Position numbers and translations under genes: made by a program
Shown: positions 44,714-55,703 of the stretch, one piece after another
Layout of the letters: the number at the start of each line of letters is the position of its first letter
Position numbering within the stretch: position 1 is the first letter of the stretch
NCBI GenBank assembly: GCA_031835245.1
Contig: JAVKOQ010000142.1
Span: forward strand, 1-64,000
Reading direction: 5' to 3'
Source of the DNA: Balamuthia mandrillaris
Taxonomy: Eukaryota; Discosea; Longamoebia; Balamuthiidae
Length of the DNA stretch: 64,000 nucleotides
The notes under the pieces: model-generated
The model's database searches: none
Seen by the model: only the letters and a program-made list of their open reading frames with translations
What the model was told of the DNA's origin: nothing

Positions 44714-45385
44714 TCAAAACCGCTGTTCGGTGGCTGCAGCAAGCTGCTTTCCTCCTCCTTCATGTCTCTCCTGTTCTTGTTGTTGCTCCTCTTCCGCCAT
44801 TTCTTCTTCCATCATGCGCTGCTGCTCCACAAACCACCAAGGGAGGTTCTCAGGCAGGGTGACCAGGTCCACATCAAAGAGCTCGATGAACTGTTCGTTT
44901 GCAAACCGTGTGCTGCTGCCCGAAAAGGTTCTGTACTCTTGCAGAATGGGTGTCAGGTTCCAATTCTGCAAACGTCGGAAACAGCCCACCAACGTTCCCG
45001 TTTGGTGGATGCCAGAGCTGCACATGATCATGATGGGGTGGCTCCCTGCATCAAGCACCACTTCCAACGCCTCTTTGATCAATTCCTCTGAGATTGGTTT
45101 GTTCGTGGAAGCTCCTTTCTTGTACTTGGTGTCCAAAGTCTTCAAACCCAAGTGAATGAGGGTGATGCCATTGTCGCTGAAGAAGGTGGAGACGGCTTTG
45201 TTGGGGAGGTCAGGAGAGAGACTGACCACCGTCTTCAGCTTGAGCTGCCGTATAAAGGGAAAGTTGATGGGGTAGAGAGCGTTAGAGCGGTAGACGTTTG
45301 GCTCCACGATGCCAAAGTTGGCGGGAGGGCAAAGCGTGGGCAGAGGCACCCTTTCCGGAGAAGTATGTTGATGGTTCGTGCCCAT
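44714..45385 (-). CDS. PFA-DSP-like (Siw14/Oca family) phosphatase with altered active site
   Basis: A 223-residue single-exon gene. The fold signature of plant-and-fungi atypical dual-specificity phosphatases is clear: PPANFGIVEPNVYRSNAL, then LKLKTVVSLSPDLP, and the C-terminal YRTFSGSSTRFANEQFIELF. The P-loop reads CSSGIHQTG. Catalytic members have Cys-x5-Arg (for example a KGKHRTG-type loop), so the Arg that binds phosphate is Gln here while the Cys is kept. It is therefore probably catalytically weak or dead, comparable to the non-catalytic Oca proteins of yeast. Active relatives cleave inositol pyrophosphates. The end is Gln/Glu-rich. Confidence 0.88.
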   Translation of the reverse strand: MGTNHQHTSPERVPLPTLCPPANFGIVEPNVYRSNALYPINFPFIRQLKLKTVVSLSPDLPNKAVSTFFSDNGITLIHLGLKTLDTKYKKGASTNKPISEELIKEALEVVLDAGSHPIMIMCSSGIHQTGTLVGCFRRLQNWNLTPILQEYRTFSGSSTRFANEQFIELFDVDLVTLPENLPWWFVEQQRMMEEEMAEEEQQQEQERHEGGGKQLAAATEQRF

Positions 45386-46928
45386 TCTTTCTGTCTCTCT
45401 TTTGTTTTCCTTTGGCGTAGCTTTTTTCCCAACAAAGCCAAAAAAAAAACATAACGAGGGGTCTGTCTTTTAGAAATACTGTCGACGACTTACGTGCCTT
45501 GGAAACTTCGCCGGTCACCCGGATCCGGCCTGTTGCGTAGGGTGATCGTATTTTTGGGAGGACAGGAACAAATAAGGTTTCGTAGAAAAAAAGATCTGTC
45601 GTGTCGACGACCAATCGGTTTTATCTCCCCGAATTTAAACTGGGGTGTAATTTTGGGGAGAGAGGTTTGTTGGTTTGGGGAGCAAACAAAAGTCCGCCCG
45701 GAGCTCGACCCCTCATTTCTCGATAGTTCTTCTGTGGGCGGTAATTCCTTTTTCCTTCCTCCTTTTTCCTCCACCTTAAAAACCTTCATAACATACACAC
45801 ACGCAGCCTGCAAGCTACAAAAACTTTACCCACAAACTCCCCTTTTTGTAACCACCAACTCGTACCAAAAAGTTACGTGGTCGCGCAGACCCGTGCTTCA
45901 CCAAGAGGAAAACAAAAACAAACTCCTGCCACCTTTGAACTGCCATTACGACCACCACCAAGTGCGCACGCTACAAGAGAAGCGAGAGCCGAAGCGTGAA
46001 CAGAGCACAGAGCACACAGGTAAAACTTCCCTTCTCTCTCCTATAGCTATGTTTTGTACCTTTGTTTTGTGTCGTGAACAGAACTCCTAAATTTCCTTGG
46101 AGCAAAAGTTACTCTTTTTTTTTTTTTGATTTTCTTGATTTCTTTTTTTTTTTTTTGTATTTATTCCTCTGTGTTCGCACCTTCAACTTCGCACCACCTC
46201 TCCTCTTCCTACCCAAAACCAACGCCACACCTGCTCTTTACCTAACCCCAACATATATTCTTCAACCACAACCCGCTACCTCCTCCCACCAACTACGCCC
46301 TTCTCTCCACACCAGCAAAAACGGTCATTTTTTTTTCGCTTCCCTCTGCCCTCAAATTTCGCTCCATTTTTTAGTACTTTTTTTCCTTAATTTTTCGAAA
46401 AATGGAAATTCTTGGGGAAGGAAGTTTCGCGGAGCAATTGGGCGGAAACTCGCGCTCAATTCCGCCCTCTATCCCAATTCAAACCCATTTGCATTTGCTT
46501 TGGGCCTCGTCGGCAGTTGCTTTCATTTCCTCTGTCTCATGCTCCTTGTTTCCTTTTGGTGTTTTATTTTCACGCTTTCTCTGTTTTTTCCCTTAACAGG
46601 AAAAAATAAGCTTTCTCTTCTCTCCTCTTATTCATTTTAAGACATCATTCCCCCTTTTTTTTTTATTTCGGTTGCGAACGAAAAGAACAACATACACTAG
46701 CTCGATTTTTGTACATACAAACTCGTTATTTTATTTTATTTTTGTGTGTGTTAGCGCAAGCCTGCAACACTTGGTGTGCTTACGTTCGTTTGCGTTGCCT
46801 CGGCACCTTATTTTACACAACAGGCACACCACCGACGCTTAAAGACCAGTCTTTATCCACAAAACCCTCTGTGCTCGAGTCTAAGTGAGCACTTGACGAA
46901 AGGACAAGAAAACAGGAAAAAAATCAGA
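45386..46928. other. Long upstream region of the proline dehydrogenase gene
   Basis: Contains promoter-like T-rich and C-rich tracts. A possible non-coding exon ends near 46020 with a good donor (ACACAG|GTAAAAC) and could splice to an acceptor nearer 46929. Long open stretches run through it on the plus strand but lack motifs. No gene called. Confidence 0.35.
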
Positions 46929-49354
46929 ATGTGGAAATCCCGTGCTTTTGCTGCCTATTCTTCCTGCAACAAGGTACAACTGAGGAGCACTCGTCTCTCC
47001 TCCAACGCTTCTCTTTGCTTAGTTCCAAGGTCGCTTGCTAGCTACCGCGCCACCGCTGGTTCTCTCTGTGCTGCACCCTCCTCCCTTCCCTCCGCTGGCA
47101 CTTGCTCTCACCACCACCATCACGTTCACCATCCCAATCATCACAATCACAACCACCATCCTTCTGTCTCGTCTGCCACTCCGTTTGTTGCTCCAGCAGC
47201 ATCCGGAGGAGGAGCTGCTCCTGTCAGTGGAGCTCCATTCTCCACTTTGGTGGCCACTCCCGGCAGCGTCTTTGTACCAACGGCGGTGCAAGCGGAGTCT
47301 GTCCTGTCCCAAACAGCACAACAGGCGGAGGCTCTTCCTCAGGTCGAAGCCCGGCCATGTCGCGTTCAGGTGGAGGCAGAGTTCAACGACGGTAGAGTGG
47401 CTTATGCGAGCAAGACCAACTTGGAGATAGCCAGAGCCCTGTTGATCTTTAAGCTTTGCTCCTTTAACTTTCTCGTTCGTAACTCGGCCCGTCTTATCAA
47501 ACTGGCGGAGAAGACCGTGGGCTCCAAGGCCGTGGAGTGGGTGATGAAACAAACTTTCTTTGCCCACTTTTGTGCAGGAGAGAAGGCGGAGGAGTTCTTG
47601 CCTGTTATCGACCGTCTGCGAGTGGCTGGTATTGGAGCTATCCTTGACTATGCTGCTGAGTCGGACGTACCTCAGAACAAACCCGCTCAGTCCTTTTCTC
47701 AAGCCAAGGAAGATCTGGAGAGACAACAAGCCGAGATGAGGAGACAGCAAGAAGAGGCTGAACAGAGAACGCGAGCGGAGAATGGAGACATCATTCATCG
47801 TCAGTTCAGCCCGAAGCAAGAGTTTAAGGATAGAAGAATGGGTGTTGTCAGTGCTCGTACTTATTTCTATGAGGGCGAAGAGGAGTGCGACAACCACATG
47901 AAGGTATCCGTTCTCTTCTTTTTCTCTTTCTTTTGGCTTCGCTGGGCTTATTTTTCATTTTTTTTAGCTCTTTGAAGCAAGCATCAAAGACTCTGCACAT
48001 AGGGACAAAGGATTTGTGGCCATAAAGGTCACAGCGCTGGGTAAGCCTGAGTTGCTTATGCGTATCTCTGAAATTCTTCTTGAGATTAGAAGACTGTTTA
48101 AGAAGTTTGAGAATGGGAGGAAGGAGCCAAACCCTTATCTTGATCGCAAGATATCTCACGAGGACTTTCTCTACACTCTGCAAAGCTTGGATAACGACCT
48201 TAGTGCTGAGGAAACCACTGCTCTTTTCCACAAAATGGTTCGCTTTCTTTTATTGAACCTTCTTTCTTCTTACGTTTTGCTCACATTTGTGCATTGTGAA
48301 TAGAATATTTCAAAGACGGGTTTTATTGACTTTGTGGACTGGATTGAATCGCTGACACCCAACGATGAGACCATGCAGCCATTCTTTTCCTCCGCCTACA
48401 AAAAAGGTCTCTTACCTTCTCTCAACGAGGAGGAGTGTCATCGCATGGAAGCCATGGTCGAGCGTTTGGAACGTTTGGCTGAAGTGGCCGCTCAAAATGA
48501 GGTACGTTAACTTTTTTCTCCTTTTTTTTTTCTTGACTGAATTATCTTTTTTTTCCCAAGGTTCGTTTGTTGGTAGACGCAGAGCATACCTACTTCCAAC
48601 CGGCTATCGATCACATGGTCGTCAACATGCAGCGCCGCTACAACAAAGAAAAGCCTATCGTCTTCAACACCTATCAGTGCTATCTCAATGATTGCTTTGG
48701 CCGCGTCGCCATCGACTTAGAGCGAGCCAAGCGCAGGGAGTTCAAGTTCGCTGCGAAGCTCGTTCGTGGAGCTTACATGATACAAGAGAGAGCTAGAGCT
48801 CTTAAGGTAGTATTTTCTCTCTCCCCATTATTCAAAATATCTTTTTAGCTAATCCCACATTTTTTTCAGTACAATTATGCGGATCCAATTCAACCAAACT
48901 ACGAGGCTACCAACCAATCATATCATCGCGTAATGGACCTCATCCTTGCCAACCACGAGCGAGCGGACCTCATGATCGCCACTCACAACGAGAAGTCTAT
49001 TCTCCACGCCATACAAAAGATGCGGGTTTGTTTTTCTTCTCTTTTTTCTGATCTACTGTATCCTTTTTTCTCCCACCTAATACAAACTCAAACCCAAAAT
49101 AGGAATATAACATTCCCACAGATGGCGGAGTATACTTTGGGCAATTGTTGGGCATGTGCGATCATGTGTCCTTCACGCTGGGCCGCCACGGCTATGCCGT
49201 CTACAAGTACGTGCCCTACGGACCCGTCAAGGAGGTGATGCCTTATCTCATCCGTCGCGCCGAGGAGAACTCGGACATTCTCGGCGGAGTACAAAAAGAG
49301 AGGAGGATGTTGTGGGAGGAACTCAAGCGACGAAAGTTTGTGTTCTCCGCGTGA
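46929..49354 (+). CDS. PRODH: Proline dehydrogenase, mitochondrial, with EF-hand-like insertion
   Basis: Oxidises proline to pyrroline-5-carboxylate using FAD in mitochondria. The N-terminus (ATG 46929) is Arg/Ser/Ala-rich and lacks acids, as in a mitochondrial presequence. A His-rich stretch follows (HHHHHVHHPNHHNHNHH, around 47107-47155). The FAD-barrel blocks are in order: RVAGIGAILDYAAESDVP, VFNTYQCYLND, FAAKLVRGAYMIQERARA, LMIATHNEKSI, FGQLLGMCDHVSFTLG and the final YVPYGPVKEVMPYLIRRAEE. Between them is an insertion with an EF-hand-like loop (NISKTGFIDFVDW), as in animal PRODH. Six coding exons, about 46929-47903, 47970-48236, 48304-48501, 48562-48806, 48870-49025 and 49104-49354. Confidence 0.93.
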
Positions 49355-50470
49355 ACAGCGAAGAGAAAGACGTGAAGAAGGAAGAGATTGGAAAAGATAG
49401 TTTATATCTTTTCTTTTCTTTTTCTTCTCGTCAGCGTTGGAGAAGAGGTATGTTTATTCTATTGTGGGGTGGGATTAGGGAGAGAAGATAATTCTTCTCT
49501 TTCGGTGAATGGTGCCTCGATGAAGACACCAAAGAGAAGAATCGAAAGTGGGAAGACAAGAAGAAGAAGGAGGAGAGAAAGAGTGCTGTCCACGATGATG
49601 GCGCTGGAGCGGCGCAAATTGTGCTTAGTAATTCTAAGTTATTATTGTTGTTGTAAAGAGTAAAAGTTCGTCGTCTAAAGTTGTTTTTTTTTTTTTGCTT
49701 CTTTGCTCGCGCGGTCTCCCGATCACCGCCACCGTGTTGGTATTGTTAGTGGTAATTTAGATCTATATTTGGTGCAGATCGGCACCCAATTATGCATTTT
49801 GGTGCACCCTAGGCGACCAATCCCAAATTTACGTCGACACTTAGATTGTTTTTTGCCCCCCATCACCCCCTCCTCCCCCAAGTGTCCAACCCTATCCAAC
49901 CCGAACCGGCGCGGAGGTTGCTGGACGCAAAAAATTGGGGTGCTGCGCTCTCCTTTTCCCGCCCTTCCCGGTCCAATTCTGCCTTTTCGGTGCACGCCTT
50001 CCGTCTCCTTGTTCTGCACCATAAATTTGCCTTTTGTTGGGCAACAAAAAAAATTTTTTTTTTACGCCTCGTTTCAGTTGGCCATTTATTTATTGTTGTG
50101 TGTTATTTCTCTAAAAAAAAGGCTTTTGTTTGTTGTCCTCACCTGTGAGCAGTTGGCTTTTTTTTTTTGTCTGTATTTTTTTTTTTGTAACTTTTTTTTT
50201 CCGGTGTACACTTACCTAGACAAAAAGCAGCGACGAGGTGAGTGATTGTCTTGATTATTTGTGTCCGATTTTTTGTTTGTCTTTTATTTTATTTGCTTTT
50301 TTTTTTTGTGTTTGTGTTGGTGTGGTACCTATTTGCTTTGTTTTTGTTCTTTTCATCATCATCCTTTTTCTTTTCAATTATTTTTAAGCTTTGATTTATT
50401 TTTTTTTTCTGAATGTTTTTTTTAAGTCTCTTCTTCGTACTTACGTTTGATATCTGTTGTCTACTAGCAA
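49355..50470. other. Intergenic region
   Basis: 3' flank of the proline dehydrogenase gene and promoter/leader of the next gene. It holds homopolymer T runs (about 50156-50205 and 50297-50307) and a CCCC-rich stretch near 49856-49880. A leader intron before 50471 is possible. No gene seen. Confidence 0.4.
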
Positions 50471-51804
50471 ATGGAACAGCCCTCCGTTTTGGTTTTGGGA
50501 GCTACCGGCTTCATCGGCCGCAACTTGGTTCGCTACTTGTTGGAGGACAACAAGGCCAAGGTGACCGCTGTAGATAAGGTCCTTCCCAACTGTGCCTACC
50601 TCTCCAAAGAGGAGGAAGAGCTTTTTGAGCATGCCAACTTCCAACAGAAGAACCTTGTAAATCCTGGTTCGTACTACTTTCTTTGATTTTTTTGTCTTGT
50701 TAATGTGCATCTATTTCTTTGTTTTGCCATCATAAATCAATCACACTCACCCTTTATTTTCTTTCTTTGTGCAGCCTCTATTGCTACCATTTGGGATGAC
50801 GGAGCTCACTATGACTATGTGATCAACTTGGCCGCTGAGACCAAGTACGGCCACAACGATGAGGTTTACAAGGAGCGAGTGTGGCACTTGTCTCTCTCTT
50901 GCGCTCGCGAAGCCGCCAAGCACAACGTGAAGCGTTTCATTGAGGTCTCCACTGCCCAAGTCTACGAGTCCTCCTCCTCACACAAGGACGAGAGCGGAAA
51001 GATCGATCCCTGGACCAACATCGCCAAGTTCAAATATCAGGTGGAAGAGGACCTTAAGGGCATCGATGGTTTGGACTATGTCGTCGTCCGCCCCGCTATT
51101 GTGTACGGTATTGGAGATAAGAGCGGCATTGGTATGTTATAATCTTCATTCCCACTCTCCCTCTCTCGTTGCTTTGTTCACCATGTTTTCTTTGCTTTTA
51201 GCTCCTCGCATTATCTGTGGTGCCATCTATCAATACCTCGGCAAGAAGATGAAGCTCCTGTGGAACGGTGACCTCAAGATCAACACTGTTCACGTGAGCG
51301 ACGTTTGCAAGGCCCTCTGGCATCTCTGCACACACGGTGAGAAGGGCGCCGTCTACAACCTTGCCGACAAGAACGACACCGACCAGGGCAAGATCAACGC
51401 CATCTTGGAGCACATGTTTGGCATTGAGACCAAGTTTGCCGGAAAGATGATCAGCGGTCTGGCCAAGACCTTGGGCATGGACACCGTCGTGGCTGAGGTT
51501 AACGAAAGACACGTTGCCCCCTGGTCCAAGATGAACAAGGTTGGTTCTCTCCGCTTCGTCTTGTCGGTATCTTACCCTGTTAACGTGTCCTTCTCTCTTA
51601 CAGGAGAAGGGAATCGAAATCACTCCTCTTTCCCCCTACTTGGACAAGGAGCTGCTCGGTAACAACAACTTGTCCGTTGACGGCTCTGCCATTGAGGCCA
51701 CTGGCTTCACTTACGACGTCCCGGAGGTCACCGAGGAGAAGTTGAGAGAGTGGGTTGACTACTATCTTAAGATGGGTCTCTTCCCTGAGGGCTACCTCAA
51801 ATAA
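50471..51804 (+). CDS. Extended SDR protein (NAD-dependent epimerase/dehydratase-like)
   Basis: A 363-residue protein in four exons with closing phases: 50471-50666, 50775-51131, 51202-51539 and 51604-51804. The Rossmann nucleotide-binding motif is VLVLGATGFIGRNLVRYL, followed by DYVINLAAETKYG and FIEVSTAQVYESSS. In active epimerases a YxxxK pair follows; here the segment is WTNIAKFKYQVEEDL, in which the Lys can be aligned but the Tyr cannot. The structural motif VVVRPAIVYGIGDKSG and the C-terminal KINTVHVSDVCKALWHL are normal for the family. Substrate unknown. The missing Tyr suggests an atypical or non-catalytic member. Confidence 0.85.
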
Positions 51805-51970
51805 GCACTCTCTTTTTCCTCCCCTCGTTCCTTTTTTTTTGTCACTACTACTGCTAGCCCCTTGTTATATTGTTTCTTTTGAAAAGAAGAAAGAAAACCA
51901 TCTACCATTTTGTTTGTCCTTTTGGTCTCTCGTCCACAGCAACAAGAAACGGGAACCTTGGTTTGGGTTT

Positions 51971-53332
51971 TCAGTCGCTCAGAATGCCACCCTCAAGGCA
52001 TCCATGTTGCCTTGCCCACTGCAATATTTCCAGATGGCCGTTGCAAGCGGCGTTGCTGCAGGTCTTCTTGTCCCAAGGACAGCCGTTCTCCCGTGCCCAC
52101 TTCAAGACTTCCAACTTCCCGCCCCATGCCGCGCTGCTGCAAGTTTTGGCATCCCAAGGGCAGCCATGCGCTCTTGCCCATTGCAGCACCTCCAGCCGTC
52201 CACTTTCTGCTGCTTTGCTGCAAGTTTCTTCATCCCAAGGACAACCTTGCTCATGAGCCCATTGCAAGATGTCCAAGCGTCCATGTTTCGCAGCGGTAGC
52301 ACAAGTGTTGGCGTCCCAAGGACAGCCGTTCTCTCGAGCCCATTTTAGGATTTCCAGGTGGCCGCCTTCAGCAGCCCTGTGGCAAGTCAAAGCACTCCAA
52401 GGGCAGCCGTTCTCTCGAGCCCATTGCAGCACCGCTAAATGGCCGCCACCTGCTGCTGTGCTGCAAACGGACTCATCCCAAGGACACCGTCCTTTGAGGC
52501 GAGCCCATTTCAGTACCTCCAAGTGGCCCCTGCGTGCAGCCATGAAGCAAATGGACTCATCCCAAGGGCAGTTGTTCCGCCGAGCCCACTTCAGCACATG
52601 TAAATGTCCGTTCCAAGCAGCGTTTCTGCAGGTGGATGTGCTCCAAGGACACCCATTCGCTCTAGCCCATTGCAGCACCTCCAGATGGCCTTGTTCAGCG
52701 GCCATGCTGCAGGTGTCCCCATCCCAAGGACAGCCGTTCTCTCGAGCCCATTTCAATACCTCCAGGTGGCCGTTCTTGGCTGCCAGACTACAGGTGCGGG
52801 CATCCCAAGGGCAGCCATGCGCTCGAGCCCACTTCAAAAACTCCAAGTGCCCGTTGGCCGCTGCACTGCTGCACACTCGCCAGTTCCAAGGGCAGCCCCT
52901 GAAGAAAGCCCACTGAAAGAGCTCTAGATGGCCGTTAGCGGCAGCTGCCACACTCGTGTCGATGTTCCAAGGGCAACCATTCATGCGAGCCCATTTCAAT
53001 ACCTCCAGATGACCGTTAGCAGCAGCGGCCACACTCGTGTCGATGTCCCAAGGGCAGCCATTCTCTCGAGCCCACCGCAAAACTTCTAGGCGACCCAGAC
53101 TGGCCGCTGTGATGCAAGTGTTCTTGCCCAAGGAGTAGCCATGGCGTAGCGACCACTCCAACATGGCGATGCTGCTGCAGGCCTTTCGTATGCTGAGTTT
53201 CATGCGGTATTCGGCAGGGCAGCAGGCAAACCATCGCCTGCAGGTACGTGCCACTATTGCGAGGGAGTCCCTGGGCAGCATGCTGAATATGAAGGTCAGA
53301 AGTTCGTCCGGAAGCAGACCTCCCGGGATCAT
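51971..53332 (-). CDS. F-box and 'GCPWD'-type ankyrin-repeat protein
   Basis: A 453-residue intron-free gene. The N-terminus is F-box-like (GGLLPDELLTFIFSMLPRD, then ARTCRRWFACCP). The rest is about 13 tandem repeats of about 26-27 residues with the consensus C..AA..GHLEVLKWAR..GCPWD..T. This short ankyrin variant is common in amoebae, in oomycetes and in giant viruses that infect amoebae. It probably recruits targets to an SCF ubiquitin ligase; that is inference from the F-box. It lies between two genes with introns and its lack of introns is notable. The highly repetitive coding sequence also leaves long open stretches on the opposite strand. Confidence 0.9.
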   Translation of the reverse strand: MIPGGLLPDELLTFIFSMLPRDSLAIVARTCRRWFACCPAEYRMKLSIRKACSSIAMLEWSLRHGYSLGKNTCITAASLGRLEVLRWARENGCPWDIDTSVAAAANGHLEVLKWARMNGCPWNIDTSVAAAANGHLELFQWAFFRGCPWNWRVCSSAAANGHLEFLKWARAHGCPWDARTCSLAAKNGHLEVLKWARENGCPWDGDTCSMAAEQGHLEVLQWARANGCPWSTSTCRNAAWNGHLHVLKWARRNNCPWDESICFMAARRGHLEVLKWARLKGRCPWDESVCSTAAGGGHLAVLQWARENGCPWSALTCHRAAEGGHLEILKWARENGCPWDANTCATAAKHGRLDILQWAHEQGCPWDEETCSKAAESGRLEVLQWARAHGCPWDAKTCSSAAWGGKLEVLKWARENGCPWDKKTCSNAACNGHLEILQWARQHGCLEGGILSD

Positions 53333-53639
53333 TTCAGGGTCACCCTGGTGGTCGTGCTCCTCCTCATCGGCGCAGTCGTCTGGCAGCGTGCTGCTTCATA
53401 GCTGGCTTTGGTCGTTCTTCCTCTTGTGTTCTTTCGCTCAAAAACGTTCGTGGGCAAAATGGCCCCCCCGTTGCAAACTTTTTGAAATCTACAACTTTTC
53501 GCACAAAGGGAACAAGGCGGCAACCTTTCCTACCAGAAAGCCTGGACCTTTCCTGCCCTGTTCCTCCTTTCTCCCTCTGCTGTGCACCCAGTTCGACTCC
53601 CACCGCATACAATCTTCTGGATTTTGTCTTCGCAAAACA

Positions 53640-55039
53640 GTTTGGAGGCACAACCATGTCTGCTGGGCAACAGCTCAGGCCCTCGAGCTGAGCTATCTCA
53701 CTGCCTTGAACTTGGAGAAGAACGGACTGGAGAACAAGCATCTCTCTCCCTTTCTGGAAGCTTTTCAACTGCCGACATCCCAATCCGCATCACGGCCACA
53801 CAAGCCTAACCGTACGGTGGTCCTACTTGATACGCACGGCATCCAGTCCTCCTCCAAGAAGTCCCTGAAAACCCTTCAGGACTGCCTCACCCGCAACTAT
53901 AACTATCTCAAAGCCAAAAAGGACCTCAAAGATGACTGGAAGAAAAAAGAGGAGAAAGAAGGAAAAGAAAAAACAAGAGCAGCAAGAATGATAGCGATGA
54001 CAAGGCGACTACAGAGGAAGACCGGTCCTCTACCTCGCCTGTGTCAACTTCTCCACCGACAGCCTTCGCTCCCACGACCGCTTCAAAAATAGCACGAAAG
54101 AAGAAAGGGGTCACTTTGGCTAGAGCTCGCAAGTTCAATACTTTGCAAGCCACTAGCAACAAAGAAGAGGAGGAAGAAGAAGATGGCGTCGATGAGGATC
54201 GAGAAAGTTTTCAGGATTCCTTCCCTGTTGGCTCCTTCCCCAATCTTTCCCGCCTCCTCCATCTTCGCTTCCTTTATCTTCCATTTAATGCTCTCAAAGA
54301 CATACCCACCTCATTGTTCGACCTTCGCGCCTTGCAAACGCTTGACCCTAGCTTCAATGAGCTTACCTGCGTTCCTTTCGACATCTCCAAGCTCTCCCAA
54401 AGCCTGATAATGCTCAAGTTGGACGACAACAGCTCCCCGAGGAAATAGGGCTTCGCTCTCAACCGGAGAATCTCTGGCTGTGTGGCAACGATCTGCAGTA
54501 CCTTCCTGTAGGTCTCTGTCGGCTGCCAGCTCTCTCCGAGTTGTTGGTGGAAGACAATCCCCTGCGAACCATTCCCAATGAGGTTCTATCCAATGGGCAG
54601 CAAGCCATCTTGGCTTACTTTAGAGAGTTGAAGGGAGGTGAAAACGTTAAAAGGACAAGACCACGTGGTGGAAGATATGGTCCGAGTGGGCTCACGCGTA
54701 TGGAGCGCCTCTAGCGATAAGACTATTCGCGTGGGGAATGACTTGTCCTGCTTGCAGGTATTCGGGATGACTGTACTTTCTTGAAATAAAAAGCCTTTGC
54801 ATTTCGTGCAAGAAATAACGGAGGCGCATCAAGACGCCACCAGCGCCCTGATCCCCATCAGCGACGAGGACGATCCCAAGCTTGAACCGTGGAGGGCCTC
54901 ATGGGATCACACCATCCACGTTTGGACCGATCGCGCTCTTCCTTCTCCTTTAGAGACGGAGCCAACAGAAGTTGTTGTGGAGGTGGACCTTTTGAGCAAC
55001 AACGACAAGAAGAACTACAAGCATAAGAATAACGACTAG
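53640..55039 (+). pseudogene. Decayed leucine-rich-repeat and WD40 gene, Roco-like
   Basis: Leucine-rich repeats are spread over several frames: LSYLTALNLEKNGLENKHL (about 53692), LLHLRFLYLPFNALKDIPT (about 54252) and LWLCGNDLQYLPVGLCRLPA (about 54472). The run LRTIPNEVLSNGQQAILAYF (about 54562) is the ending typical of LRRs that precede Roc-COR GTPase modules. Soon after, WD40-like pieces appear (SRVWSASSDKTIRV about 54690; TSALIPI and then SWDHTIHVW about 54840-54920). No Roc, COR or kinase part is seen between. Frame changes at several points and the absence of good splice sites make this a pseudogene, probably with an internal deletion. Confidence 0.6.
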
Positions 55040-55703
55040 AAGAGGATGGAAATGTCCATCGCACTTACGTCACTACCACAACGATGAAAGCTATAGAGCA
55101 AAGCATTTGCTAAAGGGCGTTGGTGTGGAGAAGTGTGCTCTCTATTTGTGTTTCCCAAAACGTACCTTCACCATCTCTCTGTGGCTTCTTTTCTTTCGAA
55201 GAGTCCTTTGCTCAAGCTACTTCTTCCTCTGATACAATGATTCACAAGTTAAAGGCGAATGAGACAGAATAAATGGCACCTAACAAGCCGTTTCGGTCGC
55301 GTGTTATACCTTCCCCACCGCAGCTGCAAAGGGGTTTGAGAGAAATTCGTGGAAGCACGGCCCTCTCGCAATTACTGCATCAGGATATGTTGAGAGGAGA
55401 AGGAGGAGAAACGAACGGCCAAAGCGAGAGGGCCGACTTTTCAATAGGAAGCGTCGAATTCTACTGGGTGTGCCAAGGTTGAGGCATTGGCTGAAGTTTC
55501 TCCGCTTCAAACTCCGAAAGTGAAGTTTCCTAAAAGCGGATGATAACCGTTCAAGCAAGAAGGGCCAGCCAAAGTACAAAAAAAAAAAAAAAAAATAAAG
55601 GTTGGGTACAGACACAAAAGTTTGTTTTCCTGTTGTGCCTTGTCCCACGTATTCGCAGCCCGTCACATCGATTATTTACTCATCGATTATGAGAGAAAGA
55701 AAA
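55040..55703. other. Intergenic region with a small open frame
   Basis: An ATG-started open frame at 55273-55482 (69 codons) has no motif and no clear splice partners. An A run lies at about 55580-55594. Nothing else seen. Confidence 0.35.

Noticed and set aside
45494-46640. Open frames upstream of proline dehydrogenase
   Set aside because: Composition is leader-like with T runs and no domain; kept only as a possible non-coding exon.
52269-52916. Long open frames antisense to the ankyrin gene
   Set aside because: They mirror the repetitive ankyrin coding sequence; no independent motif.
54797-55039. Possible small gene with ATG
   Set aside because: Its content is a WD40 fragment continuing the decayed LRR-WD40 gene, so it is treated as part of the pseudogene.
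55273-55482. 69-codon open frame between pseudogene and PIN gene
   Set aside because: No motif, no splice partner, and no support beyond an ATG.
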